This document shows, one piece after another, positions 22,865 to 34,735 of a stretch of DNA of 64,000 nucleotides. The translations under genes were made by a program, and so were the position numbers. The notes under the pieces are model-generated. The model was not told the DNA's origin. It worked only from the letters and a program-made list of their open reading frames with translations, and made no database searches. The DNA lies in assembly GCA_023213395.1 (NCBI GenBank), contig CM041465.1:109003741-109067740 (forward strand), written 5' to 3'. The stretch is from Cycas panzhihuaensis (lineage: Eukaryota; Cycadophyta). The number at the start of each line of letters is the position of its first letter. Within the stretch, counting starts at the first letter, position 1.

Positions 22865-23325
22865 TGTTAGATATGTTGAACACTTTACAAGTGTTATATG
22901 GATATAGGCGTTACACCCCAACCCCTTTATGGGGATCTGAGGACCCATTATAGGTCCCTTGGCTAAGGGGTTTGGAGGGTTAATAGCCCCTAAGCAATGG
23001 TTTAGGGGAGGGAGCCCCTAAAAAAAAAATAGGTGTCTTATGAGGTCCTTTTATTGGCCCATGCTTTATGCCCACTATATTGTAAAGCTGTAAGGCAGTA
23101 TCTTGTAATGTTGTGTCTATATGTAACAGCACATGTAACATGATATGGTTATGGATGAGTCAAGGAGAAGAGTTAGGGTTCATTCATCTCTATAATTCTT
23201 TAGGTATTACTTAGATTAATAAAAGGTCTATGCTTAGACTTAAATCTCTTCGTGTTCTTTGTTGAGTGCTTGATTTATTTATGTTATTTGTTCTTTGCAT
23301 GGTTTAGAGTTCTATTACTTCTACG
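22865..23325 (+). repeat. K1 3' LTR (right end approximate)
   Basis: Begins TGTTAGATATGTTGAACAC just after a weak purine tract (aagttggagat). Typical copia LTR contents follow. The CA end is not clear; candidates are at 23299 and 23324. A GGGG/CCCC-rich patch with short inverted repeats lies at 22910-23020. Confidence 0.6.
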
Positions 23326-23334
23326 ATTATATTT

Positions 23335-23781
23335 CCTCTTTAATTGTATATAATTTTTTCCAAATATAAGTAGTTCTCTCAATTTATAAGCTACTTTATA
23401 GTATATATTTTGAGTAAATTCTCTAATACTTTATTCACTCTCTCAATTATTCCATTTATCTTAGAATGGTATATTACACTAAATTATAGCGTGGTGCCTA
23501 ACTTTTAGAGCAATAATCTCTAAAACTTTGAAGTGAACTTATTATCCTTATTAGATATAATGACTTTTGACACTCCATATAAAGAATATCCTTCATGAAT
23601 ATTTTAGTAATGTTTGGTACAGTATTAGTTGAATATATTGGTGTAAAGTATGTGGACTTAGTTAACTTATATACCATAACTAGTATTGCATCATGTTATT
23701 TCATGCCTCTTAGTAAACTTATAATGAAATCAATCGTCATTATTTTCCACTTCCATTTAGGTATTTCTAGTGATTAAACTA
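23335..23781 (-). pseudogene. pol: G0 integrase core (split by G1)
   Basis: Minus-strand fragments of a Ty3/gypsy integrase core: SLEIPKWKWKIMTIDFI with the first catalytic Asp, YKLTKSTYFTPI, IFMKDILYMEC, the IERVNKVLENLLKIY block with the catalytic Glu, and a YLPLAEFAYN-like stretch at the left end. Phrases of this kind are usual in chromovirus-type integrases. It contains several stops and frameshifts. The zinc-finger half is at 34505-34735 on the other side of G1, and the frame runs across the junction. Confidence 0.72.
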
Positions 23782-24871
23782 TGATCTAATTTTGGATATA
23801 TTAAATCCATAATACTCTTTAAAAAGAGTATAAATATTCTTTAGGTAGAAAAATATATTTTGACTTTTAAAATGTGAAAAAATTATATTAAGGTACAACT
23901 ATGTTTTACTAGGATACAAGCAGATCTATCCCCGGTATGACCAGGCCTATCTCTACTATGACCAGGCTAGTCTCAAGTGTGACTAGGCCTACCTCAGGTA
24001 TGACGAAGCTTATCTCAAGTATGACTAGGCCTATCTTAGGTACAACTAGTTCTGTTTTAGGTGTAACTAGAAAATAATAACCCTCACAAAGAACATGATT
24101 TGATGGGGAAAATGGACTCTATTTGACACAAAATATTAGAGGACCCTCTATACAAGTATCCTCTATCTAATGGAAGAATGAAATTAGAAGTTTTAATTGA
24201 TTTCAATTAGTTTTGAATCAATTAAATAGATGACTAGAAAAAATTAAACAAAAAAATAGAAAAATATTTTTTAGAAGTTGAATGGACTTTGGGAAGGTAG
24301 GAAAATGACCCAAATCTATATAGAAGGTAAGGAGAAGTACCCAAAACAGTAAGAGGAGTGAAGTAATTTAGGAATAAATGTGAAATAGTAGCCTAAATAC
24401 AAGTTGGCTCCAAAAACTAAGACTACATAGGGAACAAACAAAAACAGAGGCACATAAGTAGAATGAACAAGAAAGAGTAGAGAAGAAGTTCCTATATCTA
24501 CTTGTGAGACATAGGAGGAGTCCAAGAAAGCTTAGACACATCTAGAGAAATTAGAAGACAACTGGTGCAATCTTGGAAAGATGTCTAAGTTGAAAAAAGA
24601 TCTAAGAAGTGGTTTTGTGGTTGAACAGAGGGAAAAACCTCACTTCAAAATCTCTAGAAAATGTATTAAAAAGTATGAAATAGCTAATATTATGCCTAAT
24701 ATTTATTAATCCAATCCCAGATTATTGTAGCAGTGAATAAAGTGCTCAGCAGATCACTATAAAATAAAATTTGGTATGAACATTTCAAATATGAAAATAT
24801 ATTTTATTAAATATTTATTCTGAGTTATTTTAATTGCAATAAATCTTTATTTTACCATTCAATTTAAATAA
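23782..24871 (+). repeat. G1 5' LTR
   Basis: About 1,090 bp, starting TGATCTAATTTTGGATATAT and ending near AATTTAAATAA. It aligns throughout with 33349-34504, including the tandem 21-bp repeat, and is shorter mainly because of one fewer repeat unit and small indels. Confidence 0.82.
23915..24070 (+). repeat. 21-bp tandem repeat in the G1 5' LTR (about 7.4 units)
   Basis: Units of 21 bases on the pattern tatgactaggcctacctcag g, diverged by several bases each. In the 3' LTR the array has about 8.4 units. Because 21 is a multiple of three, any frame through it repeats every seven codons. Confidence 0.85.
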
Positions 24872-24878
24872 ATATTTT

Positions 24879-24890
24879 TGGTATTAGAGC
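24879..24890 (+). other. G1 primer binding site
   Basis: TGGTATTAGAGC, one base from the TGGTATCAGAGC that pairs with initiator tRNA-Met, located about 8 bases past the LTR end. Confidence 0.7.
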
Positions 24891-25029
24891 TTCATTTTAA
24901 AAAACCCTTGGGATTTTAGAGATTCTTGAAGAAAAGATAGAGAAAAACCCTTATTATCTTTGAGTGTAAAAGGCTTTTATGAAAACCAAGTTTCAATACT
25001 AGTTAACTAGCAAACCTTTTACTATACCT

Positions 25030-25335
25030 TATTAGAGTTGAAAATATAATCTATACAACAAACATCTAATGGTGAGTGAATGATAAAATAATAAAATACA
25101 AGAGAAATAAAGTATATACACAATGGACACCATATATAGAGAATTATACAAAACTCAATTAGAGAGAATGAAGAGTACATACTTATAATACATGCTCACC
25201 ACTAGTGAGAGAACCCCATTAGTCGACTTAGAGGTGGTACATATCTCTAGGTGACCCATATCTTCTAATATAAAAATACAAATTAATAGAGAGAGTTTAC
25301 ATAGGGTTAATATATATAGTTGGGTATTACACCCA
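25030..25335 (-). repeat. K2 3' LTR
   Basis: Minus strand starts TGGGTGTAATACCCAA and ends CTCTAATA where the other copy ends TTCTAACA. The same length as the right copy supports the boundaries. Confidence 0.75.
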
Positions 25336-28300
25336 ATATTCCCCTATATAATAGTCAATTACATAAATGTCACATCAAATAATAAGTACAAGTCTTCAAA
25401 AGTATGCTGGATCGAATGGTGTTGCACATGAATAAATAACTATCGATGTCCATATAAAGTAGAGTCCATCTACTAGAATGCATGGGTCCTTAGCCACTAC
25501 AACCACCAGTTGAGTAGGAACTCCCTTTGCATATATGGATCAGTAAGTAGCTAGCAAGAGTAATTGAGAAAAAGTCCCACCCCTTGCTCATGTAGGAGTG
25601 CAAGCAAAAAATATATATAAATGGCACATGGTAGGCAAGAGTAGCTTTAAAATTGTTTCCTACCTCTTGCTGAATAGGACTATCACTTATTTAACATATA
25701 ATAGCCAAAATTATAATAGGCTCTATAGCCTTAAATTTACCACATGGGTTAAAAGATGCCTCTTTAGGCTATACAAGTTACCACCATGGGCAAAATAACT
25801 AACAATAGATGTTTTTACATGACTTAAAATGATAGATGTGACTTGAGTATAGCATACATAACTATCTTTTATATAATAAAATACAAAATGAACATAATAG
25901 ATTTTCAAGAGCTAAGAAATTAAACTTTGGTGTATGTTATCCCCCCCATTTGGGGTATATTGCATCAAAAAATATCATAGAACCTTAAGAATTACATGTA
26001 AGTGTCTAAAGAAGCTAAAAAAATGAGGAAAGATGAAGATTTAATAGAAAGTTTAAACTTCAAGTTAAAAAATTTGCATCAAAATAGCTCCAAAAATCAT
26101 TAAGTAGCCTGCTAATAGAAAGGTCTCTATGTTACAAATCTAATGCAATAGACAGGATAAAAAACAAAGCCTTATCGCTTAAGATATCAATAAAAATGTG
26201 AAGAGTGCTCCATAAGAAATTAGAAATGAGGGCTAACCCATTTCACGGGTTGGCTACTAGTCATATAACCCCACCATATGACCAGGAGCTGAAGCACAAG
26301 GGGCTAGGTAGACCTAAAAAGATTATTCAATCTAGTTTAATTAAAAATTTTAAATGAAAAAACATAATCTTTATCTTATAAAATTTAATGTCTATAATTA
26401 ATAAAAAATGCACTAAAAAAAATATTAAGAATATAACCCTAAAAGATTAGGGTTTCGCCCAAATATTTTCATCGAGCTACCACCATGGATGGTCTCCATG
26501 GGAGTTACAGGTTTGCTAGTGATTTCCATGGGCAAAGTGATGTAGGTCTATATTGAGGATTAGGGTGTCACCATTGTTTGGTGTTTGCTGGAGGAGTGGC
26601 AAGGACAATCTTCACAACAATTTGTAGAAGAAGATACATCTCCATTTATGAATTGGGCTTCAAGTATTTATCTAATTTTACATTAAGGGCTTAGTGCCTG
26701 CACCTTTTAGATTATACATACCTTTCTCAAAACCCCTTCATGATGTATGCCCTATAAATGGATCTTATGCACTAGTCGATCATGTAGAACATAGCACAAG
26801 AAGAGACACTTTTTTGGCTAAGAAATAACCTGAATATTACTATAGGGTATGCCCTCTTGAAAGTGTAATAGACTATGGTAGATATAAAGGCCCATGCAAT
26901 GCTATGTATTCCTATTGAGCTACACGTCCTGAATGATACACTTCTTATATACAAGGGAGTTAAGTCCAAGGAGGATACCTAAACGTGTTGAATGCTACAC
27001 TTAATCTAGATCAAGCGAAGAAGGAAAACATGTTTAGAGATCTATCCTTGATCATAAAGCTCGATTCATGGCATAAAGTAGTGAGAGTTATATAATTCAA
27101 GAGTTAGAAGGCCCTCTAATTAAGTGCATGAGCTTGCCCACAGGCTCATCCATGGCTACATAGCCCACATACTGATTGAATAGAACCGTAAGTTGAAAGA
27201 GGAGATCCATCACCAGATCCTCTCGTGGAGCTCCCAAAATGCCTAATCCAATCCCTATAACTAGAATCCTTACAAGCAACACACTCATGCTTGACATTTT
27301 TGCCATTCTATTCCAAATCCTTAACATTAACAAAATTTTAATGACTAGAAAGCATGATAAGGATTTCAATTGTATCCAATATTAATAATAATAGTAATGA
27401 CAGAAAGAAAATCTAGGTGAATCTAAGCTAGTACTAAAGCAAGTAAACTCGTCAGATACCCAACTCTCTAGACTAGTAACTACAACAAGTTATATTATTA
27501 TTCACAGTATAAAAGCCTAAAATAAAATAACACCAACAATCATTGATATTTCCCCATATTCTACATTAACAATATTATCATTAATCATGTTGGTAGCTAA
27601 AAAGAAGATTCAATGTAAAACCATTATAATATACTACAATATATACTTTCTTCACATAGATCTACATGCTAGAATGGGGTGCCAAACATCCTTTCTCTCA
27701 TGTTTTAGAGAGTAATAGTCCATCGTTAATAGTTGCATTATGCCCCTTATCATTCACAACAAGATCAATAACCATTGTAATAGTAATAGGTAATGTCATT
27801 GTTGCAGCAACAACCACATCAAATTTGGTAGATGGAAGAAATGTCCTCCCCCTTTTTTTTTTTGATACATAAAAGCATAGGCTAAATTTGAAGGCCATAC
27901 ATATAAATTTTGAATAAGAACAATATAAATATATCCTTATAGAAGGCTACTTAACTGTAAAAAAATATGGAGTTATTTTTTACTTTCGAATAGCCAAAAA
28001 ATAACTCACTCAATTATTACAAGCATCTTCATTATAATCTACCCACTAGCATGCAAGGAAATCACTTCATACAACTTCATATGCACATAAAAATCCTCCA
28101 TGTTAATAGTAGACATGTTGATTCTACAGGGTAATTAGGCATGCATGAATGGATGATCTATAGTAGCTTCAAAAACATATTTGATAGCATCAAAGTTAGA
28201 ACTTGTAATAGCTCTTAATAACCTCAAAAAATAGGCCCTTGAAATGATAAAATTATCCCAAACATTCAGCAAAAAAACTCTTTTAAGAAATATGCATCAA

Positions 28301-28440
28301 GTTGGTTATTTATAACCCAAAATAAACTTTCAATGATTGATCACAATAAAGCACAAGAGGTTCCTTAAATAACTAATAAAGATAAAGGATAACATGTACA
28401 AAAGATTCATAATGATGTTCCTTAAGGATTGAACCTTGGG
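25336..28440 (-). other. K2 interior, unidentified
   Basis: A+T-rich sequence with only short open frames on both strands; the longest, 27097-27369 (minus, 90 codons, KSLSCFLVIKILLMLRIWNR...), has no motif I recognise. A short frame near 28100 (minus, MSTINMEDFYVHMKLYE) sits where a copia gag would start. I see no RT, integrase or protease motif. The stretch 26430-26700 has pieces resembling read-through coding sequence but nothing assignable. Confidence 0.4.
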
Positions 28441-28483
28441 ATCTGATACCATGTTAGAATAAAAAATACGATTTCTGATACCA
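28441..28483 (-). repeat. K2 duplicated LTR end and primer site
   Basis: The junction tgttagaat...ctgatacca occurs twice in a row with a 32-base period, so two copies of the LTR end each followed by a primer-site copy (28473-28483 and 28441-28451) are present. Such a duplication could come from slippage or a strand-transfer error during reverse transcription. Confidence 0.7.
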
Positions 28484-28789
28484 TGTTAGAATTAAAAATA
28501 TGATTTATACAACAAACATCTAATGGTAAGTGAATGATAAAACAATAAAGTATAAGAGAAATGAAGTATGTATACAATAGACACCATATGTGGAGAATCA
28601 GCCAAAATTCAATTAAAGAGAATGAAAAGTACATACTTATAATACATGCTCACCACTAGTGAGAGAACCCCATTGGTTAACTAAAAAGTGGCACATATAT
28701 CTAGGTGGCCTAGAACCTCTAATATAAAAATACAAATAAATAAAGAGAGTTTACATAGGGTTAATATATGTAATTGGGTATTACATCCA
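28484..28789 (-). repeat. K2 5' LTR
   Basis: Direct repeat of 25030-25335, 306 bp, bounded on the minus strand by TGGATGTAATACCCAA and ...TTCTAACA. Confidence 0.75.
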
Positions 28790-28959
28790 ATAAACCTCTT
28801 GATAAAGAGCATAGGTAGTTAAGGAAAATAACTAAACTAGAGTAAGAGATGGAGAAGAGGTTTTTAAAGACGGAGCAAAATCTTGATAGGTTAACTCAAC
28901 TTATGGCATAACTTATTTCTCAATAGGTTACATCCTATTCAATAGTTGAAGGCAAGAAG

Positions 28960-30260
28960 AAGGAAGAAGATGAACCAGTGAAAGAAAAGATAAATGAAGG
29001 TACCTAAGGACTTACAAATGACTATCAAATTGAGAAAGAAGGAGATAATATTCCTTTAATAGTGCATCCATTCAAGGTAGAGGTAAAACTTGAATTGCTT
29101 ATCTATGATAGAACCCTAGATGATAAGAAGTTAGATAATTGGTTGGACCAATTAGAGACTTCTCAATTTATATGTACAGGAATCAGCAGATAATCACCTT
29201 TGCTAAGTTAAAACTCTCTAAATATGCATTGGTTTAGTGGAATACATACTTCAAATCCTATAATACAACTGAAATCATATTGTAGCAATTCAAAGCTCTC
29301 ACAAAGAAGAAATTTTACCCAATTGGGTATGAAGGGTAGTAGAGAATAAGATAGAAGTATTATAGATAGGAAATAGGCCAAAACATCCAAGATTATACAA
29401 AAAAAAAAAATTAGAAGCAAGCTATTGTGTTGGGCATCTCTTTACTTAGTAAAGACATAATGCTAAAATATATTAGAGGATTACACCAATATATTTAGGA
29501 GGAACTTCAATTGTTTGAAGTGAAAATGCTTGATGAAGCCACCAAGAAAGTGATTGCCATAGAGAAGAGGAACAAGAAGATATATGCAGAGAGGAAACAA
29601 TTTACACCTCAAGAAGGTAGCAACAAACCAACCTAAGGAAAGAACTTTCCAGAAAAAGTTTGATAGTAACTAATTAGGGGCTTTGGCAAGAAAAATCAAG
29701 CCAATACCACTTAAATTAAAGTCTTTTATATATATTACAAGTGAATAGCACACAACATTAAAGATTCTTGGTCTTTACATCCAAAGAAATAACCTAAGAA
29801 TAAGGGAAAAGGTAAAGCCAAAGTTAAAGGTAAAGCTTTCCTTAGTTATGTAGGAGATGAAGATATTTATGATACTAAAGGAGCCAATGAGAAGTTGAGT
29901 CTAAAAACAACCATCAATAAGTTGATCTAAATATTAGAGAGGGGTTCTTCATAGTATGAATCCAAATGAAATAGAACATGGTTGATGCCACCTTTGATGA
30001 AGGAAGCCAAAAGAACTTAATCCCAAAGGCACTAGTGAAGAAGTTGGGATTAAAGATGTATGCACATCTAAAGACATATCTTCTTGGATTGCTATAGAAA
30101 GACTTATAACTACAAGTTACTCACCAACATAAATTTAAATTTACAATTTTAGAAAGATTCATTGATGAAGTTAAATGTGAATTGGTTCCTTTAGACATTT
30201 GTCAAGTTATGTTTGGCAATGCATATCTCTATGATAGAGATGGAGTCCATAGGAGTTGAG
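28960..30260 (+). pseudogene. gag-pol: G1 gag and protease remnants
   Basis: A gag-like stretch is readable as KVEVKLELLIYDRTLDDKKL followed by DNWLDQLET (about 29070-29160), a block often seen in chromovirus gag. Around 29930-30200 the retroviral-type protease region can be traced (VDATFDEGSQKNLIPKALVK, then RFIDEVKCELVPLDICQVMF), with the catalytic DSG-like triplet replaced by DEGS. Many stops and shifts intervene. The upstream part of gag is hard to place because K2 inserted before it. Confidence 0.6.
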
Positions 30261-30539
30261 AAAGATTTGACTTATCAAGGATGGAAAATCATATTTGATA
30301 AATACATTAAAGCCACAAAAGAAGATCTCCCTCATATCCTCCCAATAAGCAAAAAGATTAATTAATGTTTGTGGAAAATTTATGTTACTAATGGTGAAGC
30401 AAAAGGTAGAAGAAAATGAGCAAGAAGAGTCCTTAACATAAGAATTGGATAAGAAGTAGTTGCAATAGATTAAAGGCCTAAGGAATAGGTATAATAACAT
30501 ATTTTAGGAGGTAAAAGTGTCACCCCCTAAGAGGTAAAT

Positions 30540-31810
30540 TGATAATAAAATCCAACTAGTTACCAATTCACCTTTGCCGAATCTTAGTCTTTATCAGAAC
30601 TTTATTTTCAAGAATGAAGAGTTTAAGAAATAGATTCAAGAACTCTTGAAGTAAGAAATGACAAAGTTGAGTTGTTCCCCTTACGGTTCACCTATTATTT
30701 TGGTTCTAAAGAAAGATAAAGGTTGGAGAATATGCATTAGCTACCAAGCTTTGAACAAGGAGGATTATCATAAAGAATTGACATCCCCTTCCATAGATGG
30801 ATGATTTATTAGATGGGCTACAATCTCTAAGATATTTTAATAGGCTACCATCAGGTTTGAATCTGGGAGGAGGACACTTGGAAGACAACATTAAGACTGA
30901 AGTAAGGATTATTTGGATGGATGAAGATATCTTTTGGTTTGTTCAATACACTTACCACCTTCCTGACGTTGATGAATGAGGTATTAAGACCTTTCATTGA
31001 TGATTTTATTATTGTTTATCTAGATGATATTTTAAATTTCAGTCAGATTTGGGAGGAACACTTCTAACATGTTGAGCAAGTTCTCAAAGTTCTTCAAGAG
31101 TAGTAATTAAAACTTAACCTAAAGAAGTACAAGTTTTGGAAGAAATCTTTCATCTTCTTAGGTTTTGTATTTAGAGGAGGAGAATTGAAAATTAACCTAG
31201 ACAACATCAGAGTTATTCTCAACTGACCTGCACCTAAGACAACCATGAAGATAAGAAGTTTTATTAGTGCTTATTAATATTTAATAAAATTTAGTTTTAA
31301 ATTCTCTTAAATTATAAAACCTCTTCATGTATTAATAGAAGGGCATGTAAAGTTCTACTAAGGGAATGAACAAGAGAAAGCTTTCAAGTTTTCTTACAGT
31401 AAAAAAATTTTCAAGCATTGATGTTAGCCTTACCCTCATTACAAAAACCATTTAAGTTGGAGATTAATGATTTAGGATATACCTTGGGAGTAATGTTGAA
31501 ATAGAGGGAAGATCAGTAGTATACCATTTAGAGACTTTTAATGGAATTATAATAAACTACCTAACATATGATAATGAGCTATATGCATTGCATTAAGAAG
31601 TCAAAAGTTAAAGACCTTACTTTTTGGGAAAAGAGGTAGTCATCCAAATTGACCACAAGCCTTTGCAATTCTTTCAGACACAGTCTAAATTAAAGTAGGC
31701 CAGAAACATGAAGTGGATGTCCTATTTGTAGTAGTTTCATATCATGGTTAAATACAAAAAAGGAACAATAAATAAAATTATAGACTTGTTATCTAAACCT
31801 CCTCAATAGT
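30540..31810 (+). pseudogene. pol: G1 reverse transcriptase and RNase H (decayed)
   Basis: Traceable blocks: LSCSPYGSPIILVLKKDKGW followed by RICISYQALNK, catalytic YLDDIL (about 31018), FGRNLSSS-like LGF region, then RNase H with YDNELYALH, YFLGKEVVIQIDHKPLQFF, ARNMKWMSYL and VKYKKGTINKIIDLLSK. The spacing fits a Ty3/gypsy pol. Stops are frequent (for example after IQELLK and EDYHKE). Not functional. Confidence 0.78.
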
Positions 31811-31849
31811 AAGGTATTTCTAGCCTCCTAGTAGCACTATAATTTTAGC

Positions 31850-33270
31850 CTTTCTGCCATGATGAATATGTTGATTTGTACTTGGAAGATAAGGTATTTA
31901 AGCCTATTTTGGATTAACTATAGTAAGGAAAAATAGTTGCTAATTTTCAAATGAGAAATGGTCTATTTTTTAAGCATGACAAGCTTTGTATTCCAAAGCA
32001 TGCAGACCAAATGAAGTGGGTAAAAGAAGCTTATACCTCTCAAGTTGTAGGACACTTCAGAGTAGGAAAAATATTATTGAATTTATAGTGATATGTATAT
32101 TGGCCCAATATATAGCAAGATGTGACTACAATAGTATGAGGATATACATTGTGTAACACATCAAAGCCAGCCAATAAGAAGTTAGGAGTATACACTTCAC
32201 TTCATGTTCTATCATGACCATGGGAGAATATCTCCATGGATTTCCTCAAAGGACTACTATATACCAAAAAAGGTATGGATTATTTGTTTGTAATTGTTGA
32301 TCAATTCAATAAAATGGTGGTGTTGATTCCCTCTAGAAAGGTACATACAGAAGAAGACATAGTTAGATTATTTTTCCATCATGTTTGGAAGCATTTTGGG
32401 CTTCCCAACTCTATCATTTCTGATTGAGATAGTAGATTTTTTAGTCATCTTTGCCAAACTCTTTGGGGAATGATGGACACAAATTTAAAGATGAGCATGA
32501 CCTTTCATCCTCAAATAGACAACTAGAGTGAAGTTATGAATAGGATATTAGTGTAACTATTATGGGGGTACAATGCCAAATATCCTAAGACTTAAGATGA
32601 AAGTCTCCTATACCTACAATTTACCTTTAACAGAACAATCCATAGCTCAACCTAAAAATTACCATTCAAGGTATGTTTAGGATTTCTACCTTTAAGTCCA
32701 TTTGATTTAGAATTTCTATCCCAACTTACTGCAGGAAATGAAAAGGAGGAAGGATAAGAGAAGGCACAAAGATTCTTAGAAAGAATTAAAAAAATATATC
32801 AATAGGTTGAGAAGCAACTTTGAGAATCTCATTAGATATATAAATAAAGGCATGATACACATAGAACCAACCATTCATTTTAGGAAGGAGATCGAGTTTG
32901 GTTGCATCTAAGTAAGAAAAGATTGTAAGGTAAAGGTAAAAAGTTGAAGCTTGTGCATTATAGTCCTTTTACAACCTTGAAAAGGATTAGGAAAAATGTT
33001 TTTTAGTTTGAATTACTAGAATTCATGAAGATGTATTCAATGGAGAATGTTGAGAATAAAGATATTCAACCATCTATATTGGATGAATATGAAGATGGTG
33101 TTCCAGTCTTGCCAAATCCAGAGGAGTTGCAAGTGAAGAAAGAAGAACCAATGCAAAATGATTGCATTCTTCAAAAGAAGAAGACCATAACTAGAAGAGG
33201 CATAATTGAGTCCTTCAAGATTGGGGAGAGAGAGAGGACAACTACCCATCAAAGTAAAATGGTATAATAG
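31850..33270 (+). pseudogene. pol: G1 integrase with possible chromodomain remnant (decayed)
   Basis: Zinc-finger part around 31990-32160 (KEAYTSQVVGHFRVGK, then TLCNTSKPANK). Core: MDFLKGLLYTKKGMDYLFVI with the first Asp, IVRLFFHHVWKHFGLPNSII, then D-SRFF with the second Asp, and SEVMNRIL with the Glu. A C-terminal stretch to 33267 (ILQKKKTITRRGIIESFKIG) resembles the start of a chromodomain, which would make G1 a chromovirus; this last call is weak. The open 80-codon frame at 33025-33267 is the best preserved piece. Confidence 0.72.
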
Positions 33271-33333
33271 GGAGAAGGGACAAATCAAATTCCCTCATTT
33301 ATAATTATAAGGTTCATAAGGCCATGAACTTCT

Positions 33334-33348
33334 AAAAAGGGGGAGTTT
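33334..33348 (+). other. G1 polypurine tract
   Basis: aaaaagggggag followed by ttt directly before the TG of the 3' LTR. Confidence 0.7.
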
Positions 33349-34504
33349 TGATCTAATTTTAGATCTATTAAATCCATAATACACTTCAAAAAGAATATGA
33401 ATATATTTATATGGAACTTATTTTCATATGTCCAGCCTTCTTCAAGTGGAAAAATGTATTTCAGACTCTTCAAATATGAAAAATTTGCATTTAGGTGCAA
33501 CCATATTTTACTAGGGTATGACAAGGCCTATCCCCAATATGACTGCGACTATCTCCGATGTGACTAGGCTAGTCTTAGTTGTGACTAGGCCTACCTCAAG
33601 TGTGACTAGGCCTACCTCAAGTATGACCAAGCCTGTCTTAGGTGTGGCCATACCTACCTCAGGTGCAATCAATCCCATTTTAGGTGTGACTAGAAAATGG
33701 TAGCCCTCACAGACAACATGATTTAACAAGGAAAATGGACTCTATTTGACATAAAATTGTTGGGAAACATTCATACAAGTGTTCTCTTTCTAATAGAAGA
33801 AAGAAATCAAAAGTTTTAACTGATTTAAATAAGTTTTTAATTAATTGAATAGATGACTAGTAATAAAAATGGAGGAAAATAAAAAAATAGTTTTTAGAAG
33901 TTGAACAGAATTTGGGATGGTAGAAAAATTGCCCCGATCTATCTAGAAGGCAAGGAGAAGTGCCAAATAATAAAAGATATAGTAAGAGAAGTGAAGTAAT
34001 TTGTAAATAAACTTGAAATAGTATCCCAAATATGAATTGGCTCTAAAAGCTAAGACTGTGTAGGGAACAAACAAAAATAGAGGCATGAAAGTGGAACAGA
34101 CATGAAAGAGCAAGGAAGAAGTACCTAGATTTGCTCAAGAGACATAAGAGGAGTCCAAGAGGGCTTACACAGAATGAGAGAAAGTATAATACAATTAAAG
34201 CAATCTTGGGAAGATTCTTAATTTAAAAAATGATTTTAGAAGTGGTTTTATAGCTAAACATAGTGTAAAACCTCACTTGAAAATCTCTAGAAAATGCATT
34301 AGAGATTATGTAACAACTAATATTATGCCTAACATTCATTAATCCAATCCTAAATTACTATAGAAATAAAGAAAGTGCTCAACATAGCACTATAAAATAA
34401 AATTTTATAAGAACATTTTAAATATGAAAATATATTTTATTGTATATTGATTCTGAGTTGTTTCGATTAGAATAAATCTTTATTTTCCTATTAAATTTAG
34501 ATCA
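33349..34504 (+). repeat. G1 3' LTR
   Basis: 1,156 bp, TGATCTAATTTTAGATC... to ...AATTTAGATCA, repeat of 23782-24871. Confidence 0.82.
33517..33693 (+). repeat. 21-bp tandem repeat in the G1 3' LTR (about 8.4 units)
   Basis: Same unit as 23915-24070 with one additional unit. The seven-residue periodic open frames on both strands here (33518-33703 plus, 33511-33729 minus) follow from the repeat length and are not taken as genes. Confidence 0.85.
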
Positions 34505-34735
34505 AAATAGTCCAACTAGATATGTTTATATTATACTTTCACCTTCTAGTATGTTAAGTATTTTGCTACAGAGGTTAAAAATCCTTCTTAATGCTAGGCC
34601 AACAGAATTATTTATTTATAGTAGCATATATCTTATTGTAATCCAGATGCCTTCTATAAAGTTTTTCATGTACTTTATGTAAAAAAGGTTCTTTAATTTT
34701 GAGACTATATGGCATATAAATTCTTCATTGGTATG
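34505..34735 (-). pseudogene. pol: G0 integrase zinc-finger half (split by G1)
   Basis: Minus strand carries pieces of the integrase N-terminal part: a WP-x-K-KDF block, C...LNILEGE and YLVGLF. Joining its end to 23776 gives an uninterrupted gypsy-style phrase across the junction apart from one TAA where Gln (CAA) is expected. The right end is where T4 inserted (34736), so the upstream part of G0 pol lies beyond T4. Confidence 0.65.

Larger units (their letters stand above)
21041..23325 (+). mobile_element. K1: 3' part of a Ty1/copia element
   Basis: Copia-type reverse transcriptase and RNase H followed by one LTR. The gag, protease and integrase would lie left of T3, outside the window. The right boundary is approximate: the LTR fades into minus-strand G0 integrase sequence between about 23300 and 23340. 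Confidence 0.75.
25030..28789 (-). mobile_element. K2: small LTR element (copia-like) nested in G1
   Basis: Two 306-bp direct repeats (25030-25335, 28484-28789) flank 3.1 kb. On the minus strand the right copy is followed by TGGTATCAGAT, an initiator-tRNA primer site typical of copia elements, and the left copy is preceded by a short purine tract (TATAGGGGAATAT). No clear target duplication is seen. No recognisable gag or pol is present, so it may be non-autonomous or very decayed. Confidence 0.7.
23782..34504 (+). mobile_element. G1: chromovirus-like Ty3/gypsy element, both LTRs present
   Basis: LTRs at 23782-24871 and 33349-34504, primer site resembling tRNA-iMet just after the 5' LTR, polypurine tract before the 3' LTR, and gag-pol remnants between. 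Flanking pentamers are aacta (23777-23781) and aaata (34505-34509), a target duplication with one mismatch. K2 sits between primer site and gag. Base composition is strongly A+T-rich compared with the Tat elements. Confidence 0.85.

Noticed and set aside
23915-24070. CRISPR-like array
   Set aside because: The units are contiguous 21-bp tandem copies without spacers, in plant LTR DNA.
27698-27898. 66-codon minus-strand frame in K2
   Set aside because: Low complexity, no motif, and open on the other strand as well.
33511-33729. Seven-residue periodic protein (EVGLVT repeats)
   Set aside because: The periodicity follows from the 21-bp DNA repeat and is open on both strands; the 5' LTR copy does not keep the frame.
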